Shown here one piece after another: positions 41,905 through 52,560 of a stretch of 64,000 bases of DNA (its first letter is position 1; each line of letters opens with the position of its first letter). Position numbers and translations under genes: made by a program. The notes beneath the pieces were generated by a model. That model saw only the letters and a list, made by a program, of their open reading frames with translations. It made no database searches and was not told where the DNA came from. Origin of the DNA: Ichthyophis bannanicus (taxonomy: Eukaryota; Chordata; Amphibia; Gymnophiona; Ichthyophiidae); assembly GCA_033557465.1 (NCBI GenBank), contig CM066035.1, positions 917,734,235 through 917,798,234 of the forward strand, read 5' to 3'.

Positions 41905-43015
41905 AAGTCATGGGATAGGAGGCAGTGTACTATTGTGGATCAGGAACTGGTTAAAAGAAAGCAGAGGGTAGGGCTAAATGGCCAATTTTTCCAATGGAAA
42001 AAGGTGAATAGTGGAGTACCGCAGGGATCTACAGTATGCTGGGTCTGCTGCTTTTTGACATATTCATAAATGACCTGGAAAAGGGAATAACGAGTGAGGA
42101 TATAAAATTTGCAGATGACACAAAGCTATTTAAAGTTGTTAAAACCCAAGAGGATTGTGGAAAATTGCAAGAGGATCTTGATAAATTGGAAGACTGGGCA
42201 TCCAAATGGCAGATGAAATTTAATGTGGACAAATGCAAAGGTATGCACCTAGGAAAGAACAATCCAAACTATGGGTACACGATGCAAGGTTCCACATTGG
42301 GAACCACCACCCAGGAAAAGGATTTAGGCATCATCGTGGATAACATGTTAAAACCCTCCGCCCAGTGTGCAGTGGCGGCCAAGAGAGCAAATAAAATGCT
42401 ACGTATCATAAGAAAAGGAATGGAAAATAAAACAAAGGATATTATAATGCCTCTGTATTGTTCCATGGATATAGCATTATTAGAAAAGGTACAGAGAAGA
42501 GCCACCAAAATGGTAAAAGGGATGAAAGGATACTCCTATGAAGAGAGGCTATAAAGGTTAGGGCTTTTCAACCTGGTAAAGAGATGGCTGAGGGAGATAT
42601 GATAGAAGTCTATAAATTAATGAATGGAGAGGAACGGGTAAACGTAGATTGATTGTTTACATCATCAGAAGATAAAAAAGACTAGGGAACATGCAATGAA
42701 GCTACCGGGTAACCTATTTAAGACTAATAAAAGAAAATATTTTTTCACTCAACGTGGAATTTGTTACCGGAGGATGTAGCAAAAGCTGTTAGTGTAGCTG
42801 GGTTTAAAAAAGGTTTGGACAAGTTCCTGGAGGAAAGGTCCATAAACCATTGTTAAAAGGGACTCAGGATATCACTGCTTGACCCAATATAAGCATTGAG
42901 GAACCTTTGGGGAGACTGTTAGGTACTTATGACCTAGATTGGCCACTGTTGGAAACTTGGCTTGATGGACTTTGGTCTGACTAGGTATGGCATATCTTAT
43001 GTTCTTATGTTCCGT
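41905..43015 (+). mobile_element. CR1 LINE, 5' truncated
   Basis: Contains the second half of the CR1 reverse transcriptase and the whole 3' untranslated region, ending TTCTTATGTTCTTATGTTC at 42992-43012. The 3' sequence GGACTCAGGATATCACTG, GACCTAGATTGGCCACTGTT and CTTGATGGACTTTGGTCTGA matches the tail at 5100-5311. Confidence 0.88.
41906..42554 (+). pseudogene. CR1 reverse transcriptase, C-terminal half
   Basis: A first frame reads WKKVNSGVPQGSTVCW near 41995-42040, the GVPQGS motif of RT. After a frame change at about 42035, a 172-codon block has LLFDIFINDLEKGI, KFADDTKLFK (the YADD-equivalent active site, both Asp kept) and LEDWASKWQMKFNVDKCKGM. It continues with EKDLGIIVDNMLKPSAQCAV, typical of CR1, and ends with RATKMVKGMKGYSYEERL. 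In this family the enzyme makes cDNA at the target nick. The endonuclease and first RT half are absent because of 5' truncation. Confidence 0.87.
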
Positions 43016-43379
43016 GCTCCATAACTTAAAGTATTCTATAACACATCTTCTTAAACAGGTATTGCAGGCTCCAAACCAATCTCTAGGGTTCTGAAACAGA
43101 ACAGATAACCCTAAGAACTATTGTCATCTTTGCTATAAAACAAATAGAGCAATATCTACTTATCTTTAAACTTCAATTCTCGAACTCCAAAGCATCACCG
43201 CCTGCACTTGTTTTCTTCAGCCAACAAAGATCTTCGTTTCTCCTTCATAAAGGCTACATCAGGGGCTTCATCAATTTGTGGAAAATGGCAAGGAAAAATC
43301 AAACATGCTGAACAAATACAGTACTTCTATTCCATGTTCACGTAAGAAAATCCTACAGAAGGACCATGCATGATTGGCT

Positions 43380-44519
43380 AAGGTACTAATGGGAATGGAG
43401 TATATACCACATCATTCATGAAAGAAGGTGTTTATGAACAACTTGCAAAACTGAAAGTGGACAAAGCCATGGGACCAGATCAGAGACATCCCACGATATT
43501 GAGAGAGTTCAGAGACATTCTGACAGGACCTTTAAAGGATGTATTTAATATATCCTTGGAAATGGGGGATGATTCACAAGATTGGAAAAGGGCTAATGTG
43601 GTCCCTCTTTACAAAAGTGGTAGTAGAGAGGAGGTGGCAAACTACAGGCTAGTAAGCCTTACCTAGGTGGTGGGAAAAGTAATGGAGACACTGCTGAAAG
43701 GATAGTGAAATTTCTGGAAGCCCATGGATTGCAGCATGGTTTCAGCAAAGGAAGATCATGCCAAAAAAATCTGATCAATTTCTTTGACAGGGTGACCAGA
43801 GAACTGGATCAAGGACATGAGATGGATGCGATCTACTTGGATTTTGGCAAAGTTTTTGATATTGTTTCTCATAGGAGGCTTATGAATAAACTGAGTAGCC
43901 TGGGGATGGGTTCCAAGGTGGTGAAATGAATCAGAAATTGGTTGACTGATAGATGACAGAGGGTGCTGATAAATAGAAACCACTGAGAAGAAAGAAAAAG
44001 TGAATTGTGAAGTTACTCAGGGATTAGTCCTAGAACCAGTACTGTTCAACGTTTTCATGAGTGATATTGCCGAAGGCTAAAAGGAAAAGTTTTCCTTTTT
44101 GCGGATGAATGAAGATTTGCAACAGAGTAGACACCTCAAGAGGAGTACACAACATGAGAAAAGATCTAGGAAAATTAGAAGAATGCTCTAATACTTGGAA
44201 ATTAAGATCTACTGTGAAGAAGTGCAGAGTGAAGCACTTGGGATACAAAAATGCAAAGGAGCAATATGTGATACTAAGTGAGAGGCTAGTGTGTATGGAC
44301 CAGGAGAGGGATCTTGGGGTGATAGTGTTTGAGGATCTCAGGATGGCGAAGCAGTGTGAAAAGGCAGTGGCCAAAGCCAGAAGAGATGCTAGGTTGTATA
44401 CGGAGAGGCATAACCAGCAGAACGAAGAAGGTATCAATGCCTCATACAAATCATTGGTGAGACCACACTTAAAGTACTGTGTTCAGTTTTGGAGACTGCA
44501 CCTCATAAAATATATTTAA
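43380..44519 (+). pseudogene. CR1 reverse transcriptase, several frame breaks
   Basis: Blocks in order: LAKLKVDKAMGPDQRHPTIL and DWKRANVVPLYKSGSREEV (43440-43640); GLQHGFSKGRSCQKNLINFF and YLDFGKVFDIVSHRRLMNKL (43720-43890); VLFNVFMSDI, after which the active-site box is lost in a frame change near 44075-44110; KKCRVKHLGYKNAK, DQERDLGVIVFEDLRMAKQC and SLVRPHLKYCVQFW (44215-44485). The TAG/TGA stops near 43660 and 43928 and the damaged YADD region show it is dead. Domain order equals that of CR1 ORF2. Confidence 0.85.
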
Positions 44520-44657
44520 AGACTTGAAATGATTCAGAGGATGGCAATCAAAATGATATGGAGCTTGCGCCAGAAGGCGTATGAGAAGAGACTTCAAGAC
44601 CTAAATATGTATACCCTGGAGGAGAGGAGCGAAGTGATACAAATGTTTAAATACTTA

Positions 44658-44809
44658 TTTATTTATTTATTTATTTAATTTTCTTATATACCGCACTATT
44701 TGTCATCAGTGCGGTTTACAATGAAACAATACAACAATTGGTCAGATATAACAGACCTATTACAAGTAACAGGAAAATTAACATGGAAGTAAACAGGGAA
44801 ATCATTTAT
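44658..44809 (-). mobile_element. L2-like LINE tail nested in CR1
   Basis: TTTATTTATTTATTTATTTA, then TTCTTATATACCGCACTATT and ATCAGTGCGGTTTACAATG. It is flanked by ATACTTA on both sides. Removing one duplication and the insert restores CR1 sequence (GTTTAAATACTTAAAGGG). Confidence 0.85.
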
Positions 44810-45240
44810 ATACTTAAAGGGTATTAATGAACAAGCTGACCTTTTTCAGAGATGGAGAAGCTGTAGGACTAGAGTATATAAAATGAAGCTGCAAGGAGGT
44901 AAACTCAAAAGCAATGTCAGGAAATACTTTTTCACAGAAAGGGTGGTGGATGTCTGGAATGCCCTAAGTGGAGGTGGTGGAAGCAAAAACAGTGATGGCA
45001 TTCAAAAAGGCATGGGACAGACACATAGGACCTCTTTATAGCAAGAAGAGGGAATCAAAGCAAACTTGAATAACTTCTACATCTCAAAAAAATAGAGAGG
45101 AGTAACCTGCAAACCCTAAACAAAGGCACAGAGGGGGCTAACCTGCATAGAGCGAAAGGTAAAACCCTTGCCACCACACAGGGCAGACTAGATGGACCAT
45201 GCAGGTCTTTTATCTCTCGACATTTACTATGTTACTGAGG

Positions 45241-45672
45241 ATCCAAGAGGCAGACAGAGCTCTGGAGTCTCAATGCATGGATGAGATGATTGTGCAGGGA
45301 AGAGGGTTTTGGATATGATAGGAACTGGCAACATTCTGGGGAAGAGAGGGGCTTTTCCAAAAGGATGGGTTCCACCTTAACCAGGATGGAACCAGGCTGC
45401 TGGCATTAACCTTTAAAAAGAAGATAAAGCAGCTTTTAAACTAGGTAATGGGGGAAAGTCGACAGTGTTCCAAGAGAACATGAGTCAGATTTGAAGGATA
45501 CTAGAAAACAGGGAAGTTAGGGCATCCCGATAGAGAGGTTCTAGTAAAGGTAAAAATAACCCAGGTGCCTCAAAGTAAAAAGCAGACAGGGTTGAAAGAT
45601 TCCAAATTGCTCTTGTCATCTTATAACCATACTGTTAATATGGATGAAAAACACATTTGAAATGCCTATATG
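45241..45672 (+). mobile_element. CR1 5' part with ORF1 esterase end
   Basis: Plus-strand codons near 45325-45435 read ELATFWGREGLFQKDGFHLN and QDGTRLLALTFKKKIKQLL. The GLF-x-xDGxHLN-x-x-G pattern is the C-terminal block of the SGNH (GDSL-type) esterase domain in vertebrate CR1 ORF1, with the Asp and His of the catalytic triad present. Downstream to 45672 is probably the spacer before ORF2. The frame has stops upstream, so it is a fragment. Confidence 0.7.
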
Positions 45673-46097
45673 CAAATGCCACTACTACTATTAATATAGC
45701 GCTACAAAGCGTTCGCAGCGCTGCACAGATACATATAAAAGACGGTCACTGCTCCTCAAAACTTACAATCTAATCAAGACAGACAATACCATAGATGAGA
45801 ATAAGGGTACAAATAGGGACGGTAAGGAGATACAAGGAAAACAAGGGATCAAGATCCAAAAGCAACCTCAAAGAGGTCAGTCTTTAGCATGGATTTGAAA
45901 ACAGGGAGAGATGAAGCCTGACACACAGACTCGAGTAGTTTGTTCCAGGCATAAGGAGCAAAGTCTGGAGTTGGCATTGGAAGAAAAGGGCATAGAGAGA
46001 AACAGGCCAGTCGAAGAGCGGAGCTCACGAGGAGGGGTGTAGGGAGAGAGGAGAGAGGAGAGAGGAAAGGTAGAATGATTGCATTTAGGGGGAGCCA

Positions 46098-46425
46098 GAT
46101 CCTCTCTGCTTCACTGGATGCTGCCGGCATTTACGTTGGGCAGCTTTCTTCTACTGTACCAGCTGATCTGCAGGTCTTTAAAGACCATTCCCTTCAAGGG
46201 ATCTGTGGAGTTGGATCCTCTCTGCTTCACTGGATGCTGCCGGCGTTCACATCGGGCAGCTTTCTTCCACTGTACCAGCTGATCTGCAGGCCTTTAAAGA
46301 CCATCCCCATTAAGGGATCTGTGGAGTTGGATCCTCTCTGCTTTGCTGGATGCTGCCGGCATTCGCATTGGGCAGCCTTCTTCCACCACACCAGCTGATC
46401 TGTGGGCCTTTAAAGACCAGGCTCT
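46098..46425 (+). repeat. Three 116 bp tandem monomers, putative L1-type promoter
   Basis: GATCCTCTCTGCTTCACTGG begins at 46098 and 46214, and GATCCTCTCTGCTTTGCTGG at 46330, an exact 116 bp period; the third unit is partial. Units differ at several positions each. Tandem 5' monomers act as promoters in some mammalian L1 families; the role here is inferred from position at the 5' end. Confidence 0.85.
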
Positions 46426-46589
46426 ACTGTGGCACACAGATGCGGGCACATGGCCATGGGAGTGTATCCGAAGGAGCGTTCCATAGGGACAGGTTGTGCC
46501 CCTTTGGAACCTCTTCAGAGGATATTGGAGCTACTAGAGCTGGGAAATCTATAGCTTATGGGTAAGAGGAAAAAGAAAGTCTTTGTTGC

Positions 46590-47765
46590 TAGATAAGAAA
46601 AGTTGTGACAGGTGTTGGTCCTATGTATCGTCACATCGTAGCCATGTTCTCTACGCCTGTGGTAAGTTCTTGAACTATTCTGGACTCCCTTGAGCATTCG
46701 GGTGATATTACCCCACCTTACCATTCCAGTGTTGTTGCAGAAGAGGACAGCGGCATCTCCCAGATAGTGGAGTTCGCCACCTGCCTCCATTACTATTGCT
46801 GCAGAAGTGGGGGCCTCTGTGGGGAATTTGAATGTTAAAGTAAAGACAGTGTTTTTGCCACTGCCTAAAGAGGTACATTTTTTTCTCTGTACCTTTTAAG
46901 CCTGACTCTGTTTCTTTGAACAGTGTTACTTCGAAGGACATTCTGATCACTATTACACATCTGGAATCTGCATTAAGTTTCTCCCTGAAAGATTTTTCAG
47001 ATTTTACTGTTGACACAGTGGCAAAGTTTTCAGAGCAAGATAACAGATTATCATCGATGGATGAGCACTTATCTAAGCTTGATTCTTGTATTTCCTTGTT
47101 ACATACAACCTGTTCCTCTTCTATAAAAGATAGCTTAGCTATTCACCGGCTCTTAGAAGTGCTGGAGAATGCTCAGTGGTTGCATAATTTGAGATTTTTG
47201 AATTTTACACGCACTCATTTTCTCTCTCCCATTCTTCTCCTTCAGAAATATCTTAAGGAGAGTTTAGGTATGGTAGGTGTGGAGGCTATCCAAATCTCAA
47301 ATATTTATTATCTACTCAAAGGGACGATAACTCCAGATGTGGAGGGTCCAGGTTTAGATCAGCACTCGCCAGTTGAGAGCTTAGATTTGTCTGCATTTTT
47401 AAAGAGTTCTGTTAGAAACATGATGACAGAAAAAGACCACAAGGCCCATCTAGTCTGTTGATAATATTTCTGCTTGTGCCACACTGATTGTCTCTTTTTG
47501 TTCTCTTGTGGATCATAATATTCAGCATTTGTTTTTTCAGAAGAAGAACATTTTCTTTTGTGGTTAGAAATTGAATATTTTTCTGGATGTTTCTAGAGTT
47601 ACACCGTTGAGGAGAAAGTTGTTCCTGGTGCTAAAACCAGTGGTCTTGGAGCTAGGGGCAACTTTCTTCCTCAAATTTCCTTGTGAATGTCTAGTAGTTT
47701 ATCAAAGTATACAGTATATATTTTTTGACCCTCCCCAATTGGAGACCTTCCTTCAGGGCAAGTAA
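46590..47765 (+). pseudogene. L1-like ORF1 protein, interrupted
   Basis: ORF1p is the RNA-binding chaperone of L1 elements. A coiled-coil-like middle is visible (LESALSFSLKDFSDF, KFSEQDNRLSSMDEHLSKLD, near 46960-47080). The RNA-recognition part follows: NAQWLHNLRFLNFTRTHFLS and LLLQKYLKESLGM, near 47170-47270. A short reverse CR1 tail is inserted near 47420-47465. The C-terminal domain continues in another frame (47571-47765): RRKLFLVLKPVVLELGATFF, LKFPCECLVVYQ and FFDPPQLETFLQGK, equivalent to the CTD of L1 ORF1p. The N-terminal start is unclear because of stops before 46910. Confidence 0.72.
47420..47470 (-). mobile_element. Short CR1 3' tail inside the ORF1-only element
   Basis: AGAAACATGATGACAGAAAA followed by AGACCACAAGGCCCATCTAG is the reverse complement of a CR1 3' end (GATGGGCC...GTCATCATGTTTCT). 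Confidence 0.7.
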
Positions 47766-48021
47766 TGTAATGTTATGCTTCTTTGTAGAATTGATTTGTT
47801 TTGGATATTATTTCTCTGAAATGACTAGTAAAGAGGGTATAGTTAATCCCCATGTTATATAGAGGTTTCCAGTTTCTGCTTATTGTGGACTTGAATTGTT
47901 ACTTTAATGCTTTATGTAATAATGTGCATGTCCCCCATTTTTATTTGGGGTAATGCGTTAATTTCTTAATTTTCGTGTATTGTAAGTTATCTGAAAATGT
48001 TATAACTAATAAAAAAAAAGG

Positions 48022-49897
48022 ATGAATGCATATATAGGTCAGAAGGAGAAGTTTGACTTGGATACAGAAACGGAAGGGAAGCCAATGAAGTGGCTTTAGA
48101 AGAAGGGTTAAATGAGTATATCAGGGCTGGCGGAAGATTAGCCGCGCAGCAGAGTTCTGAACAGATTAAAGGGGAGAGAGGTGATTCAGAGGGAGACCAG
48201 CAAGGAGGAGGTTCCAATAGTTGAGAAGGGAGATGACTAAAGAGTAGATAAGTGTTTTAGTAGTGTGTTCAGAAAGGAAGGGTCAAACTCTGTTAATATT
48301 CTAGAGAAAAAAACAACAGGATATGTGTGGAGAAAGAGAAGGTGGAGTCAAAGATGACCCCAAAGTTGCAGGCTGAGGAACTAGGAAGAAGAGTGTTATC
48401 TACCGAGATAGAAAAAGGAGGAAGGAGGCAGGAGGGTTTAGGGGAAAAATAAGAAGTTCGGTTTTGGACGTGATTAATTTCAAACGACGGTGAGACATTC
48501 AGGCAGCGATGTCAGATAGGCAGGCAGAGATACAGGCCTGGAGTGTCAGAGAAATATAGTATGGAGAAAGATAGATCTGAGAATCATCAGCATAAAAATG
48601 TTACAGAAAGCCATGGGAGGAGATCAGAGTGCCAAGGGACTGGATATAGGGAGAGAAAAGGAGAGGGCCCAGAACAGACCCTTGGAGTACATCAACTGAG
48701 GGTGGGATAGCAGTAGAGGAGGAACGATGAGAAGAAGGGGACTATTGTAGTTGTTGATATGGAAGGACAGACTAGATAGGCCATGTGGTCTTTTTCTATG
48801 TTTCTATGTTTCTAACAAACACTGAAAGAGCAATGACAGAGATAAGAAAAGAACAAGGACAGGACAAAACCTCTAAAACCAAGTGAGGTCAAGAAGAATG
48901 AGGACTGAGTAAAGGCCCTTGGATTTAACCAGGAACAAGTCACTGGAGACTTTGGCAAGAGCTGTCTCAGTTGAATGTAAGGACAAAAGCCAGATTGAAA
49001 TGGATATAGCAGAGCTTGGGAGGAGAGAAATTCAAGGCAACGGTGGAGAACTACACATTCAATAAGTTTGGAAATGAAGGGAAGAAGGGAAATGAGTCAA
49101 TATTAGAAGGACAAGTAGGGTCAAGTGAAGGTTTCTTGAGGAGAGATCTGACCCAGCATGCTTGAAGGCTGCAGGGACAGTTGCAGTGGAGAGCAATAGG
49201 TTGAGAATATGTGAGATGGAAAGGATGACAGAGGAGAAGATGGAGTTAAGGAGACGAGTGGGGATAGGATCAGAAGGACGGGTAGTAAGTTTAGAGTATT
49301 AGAGAAGATGAGAGGTTTCCTCTTCGGCGATCTTGGAAAAGGATGAAAAGGTAACAGAGATTGAGGGGAAAAGTTAGTACTGAAGAAGGGGAAGAGAGGA
49401 TGAAACTGAACTAGTGGGGAATTGGAGTGTAATCTTGTGAACTTTGTCATGGAAATAGTCAGTCAGGGTCTGGGCTGAAAGAGAAGGAGGGGTTGGAGGC
49501 AGAGGCGCCTTGAGGAGAGAGTTGAGAGTTGAGAAGCGATAGCGGGGGTCAGAGGCAAGGGAGTTAGTCAGATGGACAAAGTAGTCTTCTTGGCAAGTAC
49601 TGTGGTTGACTGGAAGGAGGCAAGCATGAATCTGAAGTGAAGAAAGTCAGAAAGGGAGTGGGATTTGAGCCAAATGCACTCAGCTGAGCAGGCACAGGAG
49701 CGTAGATAGCAGGTAGTGGAAGACAGCCAGGGCTGAGGTTTAGTGTACCTCACAAGACGTGGCATGGGCAGAGCAAGAGCATCCAGAACAGCAGAGGAAA
49801 GAGTAGCATTATAGGAAACTAGCTTCATCAACAGAAGACAAGGTGGAAGAAAGAGGTTATGAAACAATAGTGGAGAGAGCCGATGGATCGATGGCAT
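48022..49897 (-). pseudogene. L2-like ORF2 remnants
   Basis: Minus-strand blocks in several frames: near 49700-49650 CSAECIWLKSHSLSDFL (the Arg-rich linker before RT); LHSNSPLVQFHPLFP and related RT-start sequence at 49450-49121; then [21 protein letters not shown] sequence near 48935-48900 in shifted frames; and SELCCAANLPPALIYSF near 48170-48120, the LQ-x-IQNSA-x-RLI equivalent. Many stops are present. It is the same gene as in 3051-4499, retaining more of the upstream region. The C-terminal codons are on the far side of the insert (46078-45849). Confidence 0.75.
48737..48815 (+). mobile_element. Short CR1 3' tail
   Basis: GGACAGACTAGATAGGCCAT, GTGGTCTTTTTC and three near-copies of TATGTTTC at the end. 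Tail-only insertion. Confidence 0.8.
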
Positions 49898-50009
49898 GAA
49901 GATTCCTAAATAGGTAGGAGGAGACTGGGCAAGATTGAGGCAGGGAGTGATGAAGAGTGAAGCTTAGCAGATGATGGTCAGATAAGGGAAGAACTGAGGT
50001 TCGTAAATT

Positions 50010-50290
50010 AATTTTATTTATTTAATTTATGTGATTTATATTCCACCTTTCCAGAATCAAAGCGGTTTACATCAAACTCAAAAAACAATTACATGTAACA
50101 ATGCTATTAAAACTTGTGCTAAACAACTGCTTGTACATATAATGTTTATTACATTGAAGTACAGATCATTTTTCTTAATGTATTTATATGTAGCATAGTA
50201 AATGATGGCAGATAAAGACTTGCATGGCCCATCCATTCTGCACAGAGAGGTGTGCAGGTTTACCCCCTCCTTATGCCTGTGTTTGTGAAT
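50010..50290 (-). mobile_element. L2-like tail followed by a CR1 tail, both reversed
   Basis: TTTTATTTATTTAATTTATG, TTATATTCCACCTTTCC and AATCAAAGCGGTTTACATC (50012-50070) form an L2-like tail. GCATAGTAAATGATGGCAGA, TAAAGACTTGCATGGCCCAT at 50191-50230 is a reverse CR1-type tail. The two are separate truncated insertions. Confidence 0.7.
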
Positions 50291-50530
50291 ACATTTCTGA
50301 ATCATTTATTACAAAATATACTATAAAGTTATATATGACATAAAAAAGCTCTCTTTTGATACATCAACAAATATACATAATCTTTAGCAGCTGGGGGGGG
50401 GCGGAGCCTGGTTTCTGGTCAAGATGGACGTGTAAGAGCTGTGCTGTGGAGGGCAATAGGCAAGAATCCTGACTTCTGCATTCTTTAATCAAATAGTTCC
50501 TGCCTACTTTGATACCATTCAATCCCGGAT

Positions 50531-51379
50531 ATGTCCGGCCCCAAACAGACACGGCTGGATTACCAAGTATCTCAAAATGCTAGTGCAAAGAGAACCAAAA
50601 CGGAACCTCTCTCACCTCACAAGATGGCGGTCATCCAAGATTGTCCTGAGACCTCGCAGGAGATCCTGGCTGAGATTCGAGTAGTCAAAGAATTAGTCAG
50701 AGCTAATGGAGAATCGCTGTGTGCAATGCAGGAAGATATCAACGCTTTGAGATCTTCTTTGGAGTCAAACACGGCTAGTTTGGGGAAGGTAGAGAATGTG
50801 GTGGCTTCACATGGGGAGAGGCTAAAGGCCATTGAGAAGCAGGCCAAGTTGATACGTTCATTGCAAAAAGAGGTGGAAGACAGTAATAATCGCTCTCGGA
50901 GGAATGACATAAGAATACAAGGAGTTCCTGAGGGAGCAGAGGGCCATGATATGGTTTCCTTTTTGCAGGCCATGATTCCAGGTATGTTAAAGTTGCAGTT
51001 CACTATGCCGTTCAAGGCCGAGCGCGCCCACAGAGTGCCTACTCAGTCCGTGGTCACGGGCAAGCATCCACGCCCAATCATCTTGAAAGTTTTGCGTTTT
51101 CAGCAAGTATTGCAAATAATGGGAGCAGCCAGAGCTCTTTCAACCTTGGAATATCAGGGACATAAACTCCTGTTCTTCCCGGACTTTGCGAAGGCGACGG
51201 TGGATCGGAGAAAGAGTCTTTTGGCGTTGCATCCATGCTTGGTTCAACTGAAGGCCCATTTTGGACTGTTATATCCTGCCCGCATGAGAGTCACGCTGCA
51301 TAACGAGACCAAGACTTTTAATAATCCTGGGGAGCTATGTGCATTTCTGGAGGATAAGGAGTCGGCGGTGATGCGGTGA
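50531..51379 (+). CDS. L1-like ORF1 protein, open over 282 codons
   Basis: An RNA-binding, trimer-forming chaperone for L1 RNA. After a basic N-terminus (about residues 1-35) a coiled coil spans about residues 38-120 (ETSQEILAEIRVVKELVRAN through LIRSLQKEVEDSNNRSRRND). The RRM-like core follows: NDIRIQGVPEGAEGHDMVSF, then RAHRVPTQS and HPRPIILKVLRFQQVLQIM (Arg/Lys-rich, matching the 'ERAHR' and 'PR-x-I-x-KF' motifs). The C-terminal domain has KLLFFPDFAKATVDRRKSLL, then FGLLYPARMRVTLHNETKTF and LCAFLEDK. Length is close to that of Tx1/L1 ORF1 proteins. The ATG lies in good context 140 bp from the element start. No stop or frameshift is seen, so it is the only complete transposon protein in the window. 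It is probably transcriptionally silent because ORF2 is destroyed. Confidence 0.88.
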   Translation: MSGPKQTRLDYQVSQNASAKRTKTEPLSPHKMAVIQDCPETSQEILAEIRVVKELVRANGESLCAMQEDINALRSSLESNTASLGKVENVVASHGERLKAIEKQAKLIRSLQKEVEDSNNRSRRNDIRIQGVPEGAEGHDMVSFLQAMIPGMLKLQFTMPFKAERAHRVPTQSVVTGKHPRPIILKVLRFQQVLQIMGAARALSTLEYQGHKLLFFPDFAKATVDRRKSLLALHPCLVQLKAHFGLLYPARMRVTLHNETKTFNNPGELCAFLEDKESAVMR

Positions 51380-51489
51380 GGTCATCTTGCAACTTCTACT
51401 TGCTACAGTTCTATGGCGTTTGCTATCATGGGCATTTGACTGGTCTGAGGTCATGTAAAGGCGACAAATTGGTCTGTTTTGCAATCATA

Positions 51490-52560
51490 TGACTGTTAAT
51501 TCGGAGCTATATTGTCAATATGCTTTCCTTTAAGATCGTTCACTGAATGTTAAGGGTATTAACAATTCCATTAAAGGAAATGTTTCTTCTGAATGGTAGG
51601 AAAGAAAGTGATGACATCTTGCTGCTGCAGGAGACACACTTGAATGTAAGGGAGTGGTTGAAATTAGACATATAAGCCCTACTCTTTAAGGGTTTTTCAG
51701 CTGCCCATCATAAGAATAATGAGGTAGCCATCTTAGTGAGGAAAATTCTATCCCCATGGTCTTTTTAGATATTAAGTATTGATTTTCCTAACTTCCAAGG
51801 GACTTTTGTTCTAGAATTAGTGAGTCTACTATCCATGCGGCTCACAACTCAGATCTTGCTGTAATCTCATTTACCCTATTTGACTCAATGAGCTTTAACA
51901 ATATACAGCAACGTGGTCATCAGTCTGTTTTCTTGGTGGGGTCGTCTTGTAGATATAAATATGTCTATCACTCCTAAAGTGAATTATATAATAGGAATGC
52001 TACCAGTCTTCCTTACAAGTAAGGTGTATCGTCAAATTGATGGGATTCTAGTTCAGCTTTCATGGAGAAATAACCGCCTAAATTTGCTCTCTGGGTCGTA
52101 ATAAGAGGAAGGGGGATGATTTTCCCTGATTTTCAGGCCTAGCACTGTGGCCTTTTGCTAAAGCAAGGTTCACGATGGGTGGAGGGGGCCGTAGGCATAT
52201 GTTCAATATGACTTGAACTAGAAGAAAGATTAAGTAGTCCTCTCCCTTAGATTCTTTCTAAATGGGATCAGGCAGCTGAGAATGAGTATTAGTCTCATCG
52301 AGGAGATGTTGGCACTTTAAGATTTGTGGTGTATAACTATCCTAACATTCAGTCTTATTGGGTTTCAATATGGAACCGTATCAGGGTGGCACTGGGATTC
52401 TGGGCCACTCTCTCCTGGTCTGGGGTCGTTTTTAATCAGCAAATTGGCATCTCGTCGTTATAAAGAAATTGTCAGTCTAAATTGGCTCCATTTATGGAGT
52501 GGTCCTATACTCCGTTATTTCTAACTGGAAACATACGGAAGAGCTTGATTGATGCGCATG
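51490..52560 (+). pseudogene. L1-like ORF2 remnants: endonuclease start and C-terminus
   Basis: The first part has ILLLQETHLNV (about 51625-51655), the LLQETH motif of the apurinic-type endonuclease, with stops before and after it. Near 51900 the sequence passes directly into the ORF2 C-terminal region: FSWWGRLVDINMSITPKVNY, IIGMLPVFLTSKVYRQIDGI and LVQLSWRNNR. The whole RT is therefore missing. The rest, to about 52560 (LNWLHLWSGPILRYF), is the Trp-rich end of ORF2. The gene is dead. Confidence 0.8.

Larger units (their letters stand above)
43275..45240 (+). mobile_element. CR1 LINE, second subfamily, interrupted by an L2 tail
   Basis: Covers RT and the 3' end of a CR1 different from the previous one. 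It ends GGGCAGACTAGATGGACCAT and GCAGGTCTTTTATCTC...TATGTTACTG near 45237. A reverse L2-like tail of 152 bp with a 7 bp duplication (ATACTTA at 44651-44657 and 44810-44816) lies inside. The 260 bp before 43275 is unassigned. Confidence 0.85.
46083..48020 (+). mobile_element. ORF1-only L1-related retrotransposon (half-L1-like)
   Basis: From 5' to 3': three 116 bp monomers (46098-46425), an ORF1 region (46590-47765), a 3' untranslated region and a terminal AATAAAAAAAAAG at 48008-48020. There is no endonuclease or RT in any frame, so ORF2 is absent. The insertion splits an L2-like LINE, and GAATGATTGCAT on the left resembles GATGAATGCAT on the right, an imperfect target duplication. The plan is that of mammalian HAL1 elements, which keep ORF1 only; a simple ORF2 deletion is the alternative. 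Confidence 0.7.
45673..50005 (-). mobile_element. L2-like LINE (same family as 2706-4632), split by an insert
   Basis: The 3' end has ACTACTACTATTAATATAGC, GCTACAAAGC and GCAGCGCTGCACAG at 45672-45728. Coding and linker sequence continues to about 46078, then resumes at about 48022 and reaches about 50005. The joined parts align along the copy at 2706-4632, and the upstream part extends beyond it. A 1.94 kb L1-related element interrupts it at the site equivalent to 3118 in the first copy. A short CR1 tail lies within at 48737-48815. Confidence 0.83.

Noticed and set aside
46098..46425. Satellite or CRISPR-like array
   Set aside because: Three directly adjacent 116 bp units without spacers at the 5' end of an ORF1 element; best read as L1-type promoter monomers.
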